Source: SLST01 sp046538735 (lineage in GTDB: Bacteria; Spirochaetota; Spirochaetia; DSM-27196; SLST01). Taken from it: 15,836 bases of DNA. A program made the translations under genes and the position numbers. Within the stretch, counting starts at the first letter, position 1, and each line of letters begins with the position of its first letter. A model generated the notes under the pieces. That model was not told the DNA's origin, ran no database searches, and saw only the letters and a list, made by a program, of their open reading frames with translations. The stretch covers positions 1 to 15,836 of the forward strand of contig JBKHII010000063.1 in the NCBI GenBank assembly GCA_046538735.1, given 5' to 3'. Shown here piece after piece: positions 7,013 through 13,855 of the stretch.

Positions 7013-8757
7013 TGGTGCGGTGCACGGTCGACGGGATTCCCGTGGAGGTGGACGACGGTACGTCCACGCTCGATGCGGCGCGGCAGGCGGGAATCTCGAT
7101 CCCGACGCTCTGCCATCACGAGGACCTCGAGACGATCGGCAGCTGCGGGATGTGCGTCGTGGAGATCGAGGGTGAGCGCGCGCCGAAGCGCTCCTGCCTC
7201 ACACCGGTCCGTGACGGAATGATCGTTCGCACGAGCACCCCCCGCCTCCGGCGAACGAGGAGGACGCTGCTCGAGCTCGTGCTCGCGGCGCATCCGCACG
7301 ACTGTCTGCACTGCATCAAGCACGGGAAGTGCGAGCTTCAGGATCTGGCGGAGAAGCTCGAGGTTCGCTCGCTTCGGTACGACGCCCATACCCGCGGGCT
7401 GCCCGTGGATACGACGTCCGCGAGCATCGTTCGCGACATGAACAAGTGCATCGGATGCGGGCGGTGCGTGCAGATCTGCAACGACGTCCAAACCGCAAGC
7501 GCGATCCATTTCCAGGGACGCGGATCCGAGACGATCGTCGCCCCGGCGGGCGACGGGATGGGTGCCGGTGTGTGCACGAACTGCGGTCAGTGCGTCGTCT
7601 ATTGTCCGGTCGGCGCGCTCTACGAGCAGGAGGAGATCGAGCGCGTCTGGTCGGCGATCGACGACCCTGCGACCACGGTCGTCGCGCAGATCGCGCCCGC
7701 CGTGCGCGTCGCGCTCGGCGAGGAGTTCGGGATGCGGCCGGGCGAGCTCGTCATCGGGAAGATCTACGCCGCGCTCAAGGCGATCGGTGTGGACACCGTG
7801 TTCGACACGAACTTCTCGGCCGACCTGACGATCGTGGAGGAGGGCACCGAGCTCCTCGAACGGATCAATCACGGCGGCCCGCTTCCGCTCATCACCTCGT
7901 GCTCGCCCGGCTGGATCAAATTCGGCGAGACGTACTTCCCCGAGCTCCTCGACAACATCTCGAGCTGCAAGTCGCCACAGCAGATGCTCGGTGCGCTCAT
8001 CAAGACCGCGCACGCCGAGTCTCGCGGGACAGATCCCGCTCGGGTCTTCTCGCTCTCCGTCATGCCGTGCACCGCGAAGAAGTACGAGGCGCGGCGACCC
8101 GAGATGACGGCCGGCGGTCATCGCGACGTGGACGCGGTACTCACCACGCGCGAGCTCGCGCGCATGATTCGCGAGGCCGGAATCGACTTCGACCGACTCG
8201 AGGAAGTTTCGCCCGACCCGGTGCTTTCGAGCTACTCGGGCGCGGCGACGATCTTCGGCGCGAGCGGCGGTGTCATGGAGGCAGCGCTGCGAACCGCCTA
8301 CGAGCTTGCGACCGGGAAGCGGCTCGAACAAGTCGAGTTTCACGACGTGCGCGGAATGGAAGGCGTGAAGAGCGCGACGATCGACCTGGAGGGGCTCCCC
8401 ATATCGGTCGCCGTGGCGAGCGGGCTCGGTAACGCGCGCGAGCTCCTCACCGAGGTGTCGCGGGCCAGGCAGCGCGGCAAGACGCCGTATCACTTCATCG
8501 AGATCATGGCGTGTCGCGGCGGCTGCGTGGGAGGCGGCGGGCAGCCGCTCGCGAACACGATGGCGGCTCGCGCCGCACGCGTGCAGGGGCTCTACGACGA
8601 GGACGCGGCGCTCGCCGTACGGCGGTCGCACGAGAACCCGGAGGTGACGGAGCTCTACGCGACCTTCTTGGGGGAGCCCGGCGGCGAGCGGTCTCACCAT
8701 CTGCTCCACACCTGCTACACGAAGCGCTCCGCATACGCGACCGAAGCGGCGCGGTAG
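7012..8757 (+). CDS. hydA: [FeFe] hydrogenase catalytic subunit (HydA, M3-type, TSCSPGW variant)
   Basis: This 581-residue protein reduces protons or oxidises H2 at the H-cluster. The N-terminal [2Fe-2S] domain uses Cys34, Cys45, Cys48 and Cys62. The His-ligated [4Fe-4S] site uses His94, Cys98, Cys101 and Cys107. Two ferredoxin clusters use Cys146/149/152/156 and Cys188/191/194/198. H-cluster motifs are TSCSPGW (295-301), MPCTAKK (351-357, Cys353) and EIMACRGGCVGGGGQP (497-512, Cys501 and Cys505). Aligned to Clostridium CpI, the proton path is complete: Glu277, Glu280, Cys297 and Ser317. The second Cys of the usual TSCCP motif is Ser298, and an extra Cys319 appears in SSCKSPQQ. An AAGGAGG site (6998-7004) precedes the ATG. 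The length fits CpI-like enzymes, without the C-terminal [2Fe-2S] extension of T. maritima HydA. Maturases HydE/F/G are not in the window. Confidence 0.93.
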   Translation: MVRCTVDGIPVEVDDGTSTLDAARQAGISIPTLCHHEDLETIGSCGMCVVEIEGERAPKRSCLTPVRDGMIVRTSTPRLRRTRRTLLELVLAAHPHDCLHCIKHGKCELQDLAEKLEVRSLRYDAHTRGLPVDTTSASIVRDMNKCIGCGRCVQICNDVQTASAIHFQGRGSETIVAPAGDGMGAGVCTNCGQCVVYCPVGALYEQEEIERVWSAIDDPATTVVAQIAPAVRVALGEEFGMRPGELVIGKIYAALKAIGVDTVFDTNFSADLTIVEEGTELLERINHGGPLPLITSCSPGWIKFGETYFPELLDNISSCKSPQQMLGALIKTAHAESRGTDPARVFSLSVMPCTAKKYEARRPEMTAGGHRDVDAVLTTRELARMIREAGIDFDRLEEVSPDPVLSSYSGAATIFGASGGVMEAALRTAYELATGKRLEQVEFHDVRGMEGVKSATIDLEGLPISVAVASGLGNARELLTEVSRARQRGKTPYHFIEIMACRGGCVGGGGQPLANTMAARAARVQGLYDEDAALAVRRSHENPEVTELYATFLGEPGGERSHHLLHTCYTKRSAYATEAAR

Positions 8758-8762
8758 CGCCG
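8747..8762 (+). terminator. GC-rich hairpin spanning the hydA stop codon
   Basis: CGGCGC (8747-8752) pairs with GCGCCG (8757-8762) around a GGTA loop that includes part of the TAG stop. No T-run follows. It may reduce read-through from the hydrogenase operon into glf or protect the transcript end, but it is not a standard intrinsic terminator. Confidence 0.25.
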
Positions 8763-8831
8763 GGGAGTCACGCGTCGACACTCATCCCGCCTTGCTGGTA
8801 TCTTCTACACCACAAGCAAAGTGAGGCAGGC

Positions 8832-9941
8832 ATGCAGACGTACAACCTGATCGTAGGCGCGGGAATCAGCGGTGCCACGATCGCGCGCGAGATCGCGGAG
8901 CAGCTGAAGGAGCGCGTCGTGGTGGTGGACAAGCGAAACCACATCGGCGGCAATTGCTACGATTTCATCAACGAGGCCGGGCTCCTCGTTCCGCTCTACG
9001 GGCCGCACTTCTTTCACACGCAGATCGATCGGGTGTGGGAGTACGTGAACCGGTTTTCCCATTGGAACGACTATCAGCACCGGGTCCTCAGCAAGGTCGA
9101 CGATAAGCTCGTCCCGATTCCGGTGAACATCACCACGGTCAATACGATCTTCGGCGAGAACATCGAAAATGAAGACGAGATGAAGGCGTGGCTGGACGCG
9201 AACACGGAGGACATCCCCGAGCCGAAGAACTCGGAGGAGACCGCGCTCAACCGCGTGGGCCGCGTGCTCTACGAGAAGATGTTCCGCAACTACACGCGCA
9301 AGCAGTGGGAGATGGACCCGTCCGAAATGGATCCGCTCGTGATGAGCCGGATCCCCGTGCGGACGAACTTTGAGGATCGCTACTTCACCGACCCGCACCA
9401 GGGCATGCCCGCCGAGGGGTATACGAAGCTCTTCGAGCGCCTCCTTGACCACGAGCTGATCGAAGTGCGACTCGAGACCGACTACTTCCAGGCGCGCAAC
9501 GAGCTTCCCGAACCGGCCCGTACCTTCTTCACCGGACGCATCGACCAGTTCTTCCAGGGCCAGGTCAACGAGTCGCTTCAGTATCGGTCGCTGCGCTTCG
9601 GGTTCGAGACGCACGACACCGAGTTCTACCAGAGTGCCTGCACCGTGAACTACCCGGACGAGTCGGTACCGTTCACGCGCATCACCGAACCGAAGCACGC
9701 TACCTACGAGAAGAACCCCCGCACGACGATCGTGAAGGAGTTCCCCACCGCGACCGGCGAGCCGTACTACCCGGTGTTCGACCCGCGCAACAAGGAGATC
9801 TTCGCGAAGTATCATGCGCTCGCCGAGGAAGCCGAGACGAAAGGCACCTACTTCGTGGGCAGGCTCGCTCAGTACAAGTACTTCAACATGGACCAGGCGT
9901 TCGACAACGCGTTGACCGTGTTCGAGAAGATCAACGCGTAG
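8832..9941 (+). CDS. glf: UDP-galactopyranose mutase
   Basis: This 369-residue flavoenzyme interconverts UDP-galactopyranose and UDP-galactofuranose, supplying galactofuranose for envelope glycans or glycolipids. The FAD-binding motif GAGISGATIA (9-18) is followed by RNHIGGNCYD (35-44). YGPHFFHT (56-63), KQW (157-159), RIPVR (173-177, with the substrate-binding Arg177) and FTRITEPKH (281-289, Arg283) match the E. coli and Klebsiella enzymes, as does GRLAQYKYFNMDQ (343-355). Length is typical. The frame is open far upstream into hydA, but the ATG at 8832 is chosen: the flavin fold begins there and GAGG (8823-8826) lies five bases before it. The next gene, a GT28-type glycosyltransferase, starts eight bases after the stop, so the two are probably cotranscribed. 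Confidence 0.93.
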   Translation: MQTYNLIVGAGISGATIAREIAEQLKERVVVVDKRNHIGGNCYDFINEAGLLVPLYGPHFFHTQIDRVWEYVNRFSHWNDYQHRVLSKVDDKLVPIPVNITTVNTIFGENIENEDEMKAWLDANTEDIPEPKNSEETALNRVGRVLYEKMFRNYTRKQWEMDPSEMDPLVMSRIPVRTNFEDRYFTDPHQGMPAEGYTKLFERLLDHELIEVRLETDYFQARNELPEPARTFFTGRIDQFFQGQVNESLQYRSLRFGFETHDTEFYQSACTVNYPDESVPFTRITEPKHATYEKNPRTTIVKEFPTATGEPYYPVFDPRNKEIFAKYHALAEEAETKGTYFVGRLAQYKYFNMDQAFDNALTVFEKINA

Positions 9942-9949
9942 GAGCACGC

Positions 9950-11107
9950 ATGGCGAAACCGAAGATCCTGATTCCGATGCTCGAGGCCGGCGCCGGTCAC
10001 CTCATGCCGGCTCGCGCCGTACGCGATGCCATCGAGGCGCGGTACCCCGGCGAGTTCCAGATCGACGTCGTGGACTTCCCCAAGGAGTGCGGTGCGTACA
10101 AGGACGATTACCGTCTCAAGCACACGTGGGACCGCGCGCTCAAGCACCCGTTCATCGCGCGCACCACGTTTCGGGCGCTCCAGGCGATCCACCCGGTCAG
10201 TCGGTTCTATCTGCCGCTGACCTATCCGACCTTTCTCACGATGGCGACCGGCTACGTCGCGGGGTACAAGCCGGACGTGATCTTCACCACGCACTTCTTC
10301 TGTCTGAGTGCCTCTGCGCGTGCGCGCGACGAGCTCGCCGGCGACTTCAAGGTCATCGGCTTCGTCACCGATCCCTTCATGGCGTACACCTTCTGGGCCG
10401 AGCCGCGGGCCGACCTCACAATGGTGGCCTCTGAACAGGCACAGAACGACCTCGTCCGCATGGGCGTGCCGCGCGAGCGCACCGAGGTGCGTCCCTTTCC
10501 GATCAACGAGCGCTTCTTCGACCTGCCCCGGACGAAGGACGAGCTTCAACGCGAGATCGGCATCGATTCGAGCATGCCGACCATGCTCGCCACCGCCGGC
10601 GGGCAGGGGATCGGCAAGCTCACCGGCTACGTGGAGAAACTCTACAAGCAGGGCGCGAAGCTCAACATCATCTTCGTGTGCGGTCGCAACGAAGAAGTGA
10701 AGAAGCGGTTCGACGCGCTTTCGCAGACTCCGTCCGCGACGAACCTTCTCGTCTTCGGCTTCGTGAACAACATGCACGAGCTCCTCTACGTCGCCGATTT
10801 CTCCGCGATCAAGGCGGGCGCATCCGCAACGCTCGAGGCGCTCATGATGAACACGCCGCCGATCATCACCGACTGGGCGGTCGCCGCCGAAAAGCCGAAC
10901 CTCGACTACACGGTGGAGAACGACTTCGGCTGGTGGGCCGGGTCCGAGCGCGAGTTCATGACCGTGATCCACGACATCCTCACGACCGACGTCCTCGACC
11001 GCTACCGGCGCAACCTCGCCGAGGCAGGGTTGCGTACCGGCGCCGGCGAGATCGCCGAGTACGTGGTGGCGGAGGCGCGCCGGCACGCGGCGGGCGGACG
11101 GAGGTGA
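9950..11107 (+). CDS. GT28 / MGDG-synthase-like glycosyltransferase
   Basis: This 385-residue GT-B glycosyltransferase resembles MGDG synthases, UgtP-type diacylglycerol glucosyltransferases and, more distantly, MurG. The N-terminal domain has EAGAGHLMPARAV (12-24), the counterpart of the G-G-H-x-x-A-A-x-A loop, plus THFF (114-117) and FVTD (138-141). The C-terminal Rossmann domain has ATAGGQGIGKL (214-224), FGFVNNMHELL (269-279) and the donor-binding KAGASATLEAL (288-298). There is no signal peptide; such enzymes work at the inner face of the cytoplasmic membrane and add a sugar from UDP-sugar to a lipid acceptor. AGGAG (9940-9944) overlaps the glf stop. Pairing with glf suggests a galactose-derived donor, possibly UDP-galactofuranose, but donor and acceptor cannot be read from sequence. 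Confidence 0.82.
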   Translation: MAKPKILIPMLEAGAGHLMPARAVRDAIEARYPGEFQIDVVDFPKECGAYKDDYRLKHTWDRALKHPFIARTTFRALQAIHPVSRFYLPLTYPTFLTMATGYVAGYKPDVIFTTHFFCLSASARARDELAGDFKVIGFVTDPFMAYTFWAEPRADLTMVASEQAQNDLVRMGVPRERTEVRPFPINERFFDLPRTKDELQREIGIDSSMPTMLATAGGQGIGKLTGYVEKLYKQGAKLNIIFVCGRNEEVKKRFDALSQTPSATNLLVFGFVNNMHELLYVADFSAIKAGASATLEALMMNTPPIITDWAVAAEKPNLDYTVENDFGWWAGSEREFMTVIHDILTTDVLDRYRRNLAEAGLRTGAGEIAEYVVAEARRHAAGGRR

Positions 11108-11180
11108 CAGCGAGGGGAATTCCAGTGCTGTCTGATCGGAATCCGCGCTGCGCTCGTGCTCGGTTTGCAACGCCTGAGGA

Positions 11181-11519
11181 GCCGCCCTCGAGCACGATCG
11201 CATGAAAATGAGGATTGAACCTCAACACATCGCCGTAGGTCTGATGGGCGACAATCATCCCGCTCATCAATTGCCTGCCGCCTCCGACTGCATGAGGGCC
11301 ATAGGTAGAATCCCTCGGAGCTGAACGGTCTGAATGCAGTCTGCAGAACGCCTTCGGGCGTTCTGCCCGCAGAAATCGCAAGCGGTCTCTGCAATACCCG
11401 CAGTCTGGATTCGTACACCGGATTCGGGCCACACCGTGCAGATAGTCCCCGCGCGTGCAGAACCTGCGTCCCACCCGCTCAATCCGTTCAGAGCGAAACC
11501 GCCCGTACTTCTGCGTAAT
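11181..11519 (-). pseudogene. IS91-family transposase remnant
   Basis: Three blocks of an IS91-type (HUH/Y2 rolling-circle) transposase are readable on the minus strand but in different frames. The first (about 11516-11394) ends in GVARIRCTNPDCGY, the N-terminal zinc-binding region. The second (11334-11275) reads FRPFSSEGFYLWPSCSRRRQ, continuing the zinc domain with one Cys changed. The third (11252-11181) reads VAHQTYGDVLRFNPHFHAI followed by VLEGG, a block containing the HUH-like His pair. Between blocks 1 and 2 a roughly 60-base insert with a strong hairpin has broken the frame. Between blocks 2 and 3 about 80-100 family residues are missing. The C-terminal catalytic Tyr region is absent. 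The element cannot be active. It lies co-directional with and downstream of the secreted-protein gene. Confidence 0.75.
11335..11393. repeat. Small hairpin-bearing insertion in the transposase remnant
   Basis: Relative to the normal IS91 reading TNPDCGY-x-YFRPFS, this segment is extra sequence. Its core, GCAGAACGCC (11343-11352) and GGCGTTCTGC (11357-11366), is a perfect 10-bp stem closed by a TTCG tetraloop. On the minus strand TGCAGA occurs near both ends of the insert. This looks like a REP-like or MITE-like palindromic element. No second copy was seen in this window. Confidence 0.4.
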
Positions 11520-11538
11520 CCCGGGGACCGGAAGAGCC

Positions 11539-12759
11539 CTATTCGACCAAACCCGCGAGGGCCTCCCAATCGAGCTCACGGGTAATCGCGTCCATGCGCG
11601 TTCTCATATCCGGGCTGCCCGCGTACAGGCTGATTATGAGAAAGCGCGCCGCGGTCGCCCGGCCGTTTCGGTCGAAGAGCGCGGGATTTACCCGGACTAC
11701 ACCCCGCGGTTCGGTTGATCCGGGGGTGCCGGGAGGCACCATATAGGTGGATCCCGGAGTTTCGGCAAGGCGGAAATTGAGCGCGGCCCGGGCCTGAGAG
11801 TTCCTCTCCGCCCGGGTCATTGCCGCGAGCCGCGCCTTCAGATCGGAAATGGACGTCTCCATCTCGGCGTGGTACTCCGCCGCTCCTTCCCGCATCTGAT
11901 CGTACTCTTCCATATCCCCGGACTCATCTCGGAATGCCCTGAGGAGCTCCGCTTCCTGGGCCAATAGTTCCTCACGCTTTTCCGGGAACAGCTCGATTTG
12001 CTGCCGGATGCTCTCCTGGATGCCCCGTATCATCTCGTCCCGAAATTCCTCCCCGCTGGGGAGCTCGCTTGTCCGCCTCCTCTGCTCGGCGAGAACGGCC
12101 TCCTGCCGGCGGATCAGGTCGCTTATGTACTCCTCCGTGGAGACCGGGACCCAAAGGGGCGGACAGCCGGGCCCCGGAATCACTACGAACCGGTGGGGCC
12201 CCGTGTATCTCGTCCGTGCGTCGGCTTCCGCCCGGTAGAGGGGGAAACGGCCTACGGTATCCTCCCGAAGGGGTTCGAGGAACCAGGGCTCGCCTTCGAG
12301 GGAATCGACGCCGGGGCCCATGAGAAAAGCGGGGATGGGATCATTCCCGTAGATCATGATATGTCCCGTGTAATCCACATCACTGACCCGGATGCGCCCT
12401 CCGCTCCGGTAGTAGGGATACAGAAAGAGATTGAGCTCCATCTCCGTTCCTGCCGGGATCCCGTTGGCCCACCGGGGCAGCGTAAGGTCTACACTCCGGC
12501 TCCCTTTGATCTCGAACCCCAAAGGAGACGACAGGGTCGGTGTTGCCCGGAAGATATCCGCCATGTCGCCTAAACGTTCGTAGATATCGTTGATCTGTGT
12601 TGTGTTCGGCCGACGGGGATTCAGCCTCCCCCTTCGCAGAGCACTGTCGGGCACCCATTCGCGCCACCTGCCCGGTGTATGTGCGGGATCGTCCGTTTCT
12701 CCTGCGGCGAATACCAATGCCGTCAGCAGCAGGGCCATGGCACATGCCATACGTTTCAT
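11539..12759 (-). CDS. Secreted coiled-coil protein of unknown function
   Basis: I do not recognise this 406-residue protein. It begins with a signal peptide (MKRMACAMALLLTALVFAAG, residues 1-20), with cleavage likely just before or after that point and no lipobox. Residues 30-205 are a globular region rich in aromatic and Pro residues (NLFLYPYYRSGG 110-121; HRFVVIPGPGCPP 189-201). Residues 207-332 are charged and helical, probably a coiled coil with many Glu and Arg. A Pro/Gly linker with PGST twice (335-338, 346-349) leads to a short C-terminal domain. The ATG at 12759 is chosen over an in-frame GTG six bases upstream because AAGGAGG (12766-12772) is ideally spaced for it. Third positions look less G/C-biased than in neighbours, and the gene sits between transposase debris and a broken gene, so it was probably acquired. 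Confidence 0.7.
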   Translation of the reverse strand: MKRMACAMALLLTALVFAAGETDDPAHTPGRWREWVPDSALRRGRLNPRRPNTTQINDIYERLGDMADIFRATPTLSSPLGFEIKGSRSVDLTLPRWANGIPAGTEMELNLFLYPYYRSGGRIRVSDVDYTGHIMIYGNDPIPAFLMGPGVDSLEGEPWFLEPLREDTVGRFPLYRAEADARTRYTGPHRFVVIPGPGCPPLWVPVSTEEYISDLIRRQEAVLAEQRRRTSELPSGEEFRDEMIRGIQESIRQQIELFPEKREELLAQEAELLRAFRDESGDMEEYDQMREGAAEYHAEMETSISDLKARLAAMTRAERNSQARAALNFRLAETPGSTYMVPPGTPGSTEPRGVVRVNPALFDRNGRATAARFLIISLYAGSPDMRTRMDAITRELDWEALAGLVE

Positions 12760-12788
12760 ACACACCCTCCTTGACAGGTTTCTGTCCG

Positions 12789-12833
12789 ATTATATCACGA
12801 CATGACTGTAGTATGTGCCGGCTGCTCACCGGC
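12789..12833 (-). promoter_or_regulatory. Promoter region of the secreted-protein gene
   Basis: On the minus strand a perfect TATAAT (12794-12789) lies 29 bases before the ATG at 12759, with the ribosome binding site between. No good -35 hexamer is found at the right distance. The place where it would be is next to an inverted repeat, GCCGG (12817-12821) / CCGGC (12829-12833), which may be an operator or activator site. Confidence 0.5.
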
Positions 12834-12860
12834 CCCGTTATTGACTAGTAGGCAAACTAA

Positions 12861-13037
12861 GCGCGGCCCAGCTCGCCGGACCTGATCGCACGAAAGCGGG
12901 CTGTTGGCTGCATCTGCGCTTACGCCGATGGAGTCCCGGCCTTCCGCGCGCTCTTCGCGGCCGTGAAGGACACGATCGCGACCAGGACGAGCGAGGGCTG
13001 GAGCGTCTACTTCTGTCCCGAATGTCAGCGGATCTGA
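12861..13037 (+). pseudogene. 3' remnant of an interrupted small gene
   Basis: This frame runs from just after an in-frame TAA (12858-12860) to TGA at 13035-13037: 58 codons with the strong third-position G/C bias of the neighbouring genes but no usable start codon. The readable protein includes GCICAYADGVPAFRALF and ends with FCPECQRI, so a Cys-x-x-Cys pair near the C-terminus and another Cys-x-Cys upstream could bind metal. The coding character disappears near 12860, where the insertion-like segment begins. I read it as the tail of a gene cut by that insertion. The family is not recognised. Its missing 5' part was not found in 11108-11180. Confidence 0.4.
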
Positions 13038-13041
13038 GTGC

Positions 13042-13680
13042 TCAGATCGACCGCTCGTACAGCGGCGCTCCGCCGTCCGACTGTGATTCGATCCGCTCGA
13101 AGCCCAGGCGTTCGAGATACGCCTGGTGCTCGGTGTTGCCCGCATCCGCAACGAGCGTGTGCACCTCCGGCAGACGTTCCTTGAGGTTCGCCTCGGCGAT
13201 GACGTACTGCCCGATCCGCAGATCCCGGTACTGCGGCGTCACATAGTCAACCAAGATGCGAAACGTCGATTCGTCCGTTCTCGTTCCCAACAGGACGCCC
13301 GCGGTATTGTTGTTGCGGAGGTAGAAGAACGCGTCGTACTCCGGATCGGGTCGGACGTTGCCGAAGTAGCGGGCGATGTCGTCCCGGTTGACCTTCCAGA
13401 AGTGGCGGAAGATCTCGGACTCGGCGTCCGCCCGAACGATCGCAACGTGATCCTTCTCGCGATAGAGCCTGACGAGGTAGTAGATGTCCACGATTGCGAT
13501 CCCGAGGTTGAGCCCGCCCGTGGGGATCGAGCCGATCAGAAATCCGTACGTGCTGAACATCGCCGCGCCGGCGAGGTTGATCCACCGCAGCTTCACGATC
13601 GAGCTCATCGTGAGCGAGACGAGAATCACCACCGAGGCGAGATAGCCGAACCAGTCGAGCCAACCGATACCCATGCGCAT
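13042..13680 (-). CDS. YgjV-like membrane domain fused to a GNAT-like domain
   Basis: This 212-residue protein has two parts. Residues 8-73 hold three hydrophobic segments (about 8-25, 32-49, 54-73) with TYGFLIGSIPTGGLNLGIAIVD (44-65), as in YgjV-type inner-membrane proteins. The cytosolic remainder resembles a GNAT N-acetyltransferase: YVTPQYRDLRIGQYVI (146-161) matches the acetyl-CoA-binding motif A, and NTEHQAYLERLGFERI (182-197) matches motif B. A sensing or lipid-proximal acetyltransferase is possible. The substrate is unknown. ATG codons at 13680 and 13674 are both possible; neither has a clear ribosome binding site. The stop lies a few bases from that of the remnant on the other strand, with which it converges. 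Confidence 0.75.
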   Translation of the reverse strand: MRMGIGWLDWFGYLASVVILVSLTMSSIVKLRWINLAGAAMFSTYGFLIGSIPTGGLNLGIAIVDIYYLVRLYREKDHVAIVRADAESEIFRHFWKVNRDDIARYFGNVRPDPEYDAFFYLRNNNTAGVLLGTRTDESTFRILVDYVTPQYRDLRIGQYVIAEANLKERLPEVHTLVADAGNTEHQAYLERLGFERIESQSDGGAPLYERSI

Positions 13681-13816
13681 AGGATAGCGAAAAGCACGCT
13701 CGTGCGCAGGCGGGGTGGGGGCAGGCGTCCTGCGCGCTGCAACGCGCTCGGGCTATCGACATGCAAGGCAAATCCGGCCGCGTATCGCGACTCCGTTCGC
13801 TCCCGCGGCCGTCCCA

Positions 13817-13837
13817 CGCGCGCAGCCGTGCGGCGCG
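13817..13837 (-). terminator. GC-rich hairpin downstream of htrA
   Basis: CGCGCGCA (13817-13824) pairs with TGCG (13829-13832) and CGCG (13834-13837) around a GCCG loop, with one bulged G at 13833. It lies about 20 bases past the htrA stop on the minus strand. No T-run follows, so termination activity is uncertain. Confidence 0.3.
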
Positions 13838-13855
13838 CAAGCGCATCACGAAGGG

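Larger units (their letters stand above)
11108..11538. other. Gene-free stretch occupied by mobile-element debris
   Basis: No intact gene lies between the glycosyltransferase stop and the end of the secreted-protein gene. Positions 11181-11519 are the IS91-type remnant listed separately. The 70-odd bases at 11108-11180 show nothing recognisable. This stretch marks the left side of the apparent insertion. Confidence 0.5.

Noticed and set aside
6991..8781. 596-codon minus-strand open frame opposite hydA
   Set aside because: Antisense shadow of hydA, which has every expected cluster motif; the shadow is Arg/His-rich with no domain.
8511..8831. In-frame upstream extension of glf into hydA
   Set aside because: The extra residues are a shadow of hydA, have no domain, and the flavin fold begins at the ATG at 8832, which has a ribosome binding site.
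11196..12895. Near-identical GATCGCA-GAAA words at 11196-11207 and 12884-12895 as insertion-site repeats
   Set aside because: The left copy lies within the transposase-derived sequence and the right copy inside the remnant gene, so they do not bracket the segment as target duplications would.
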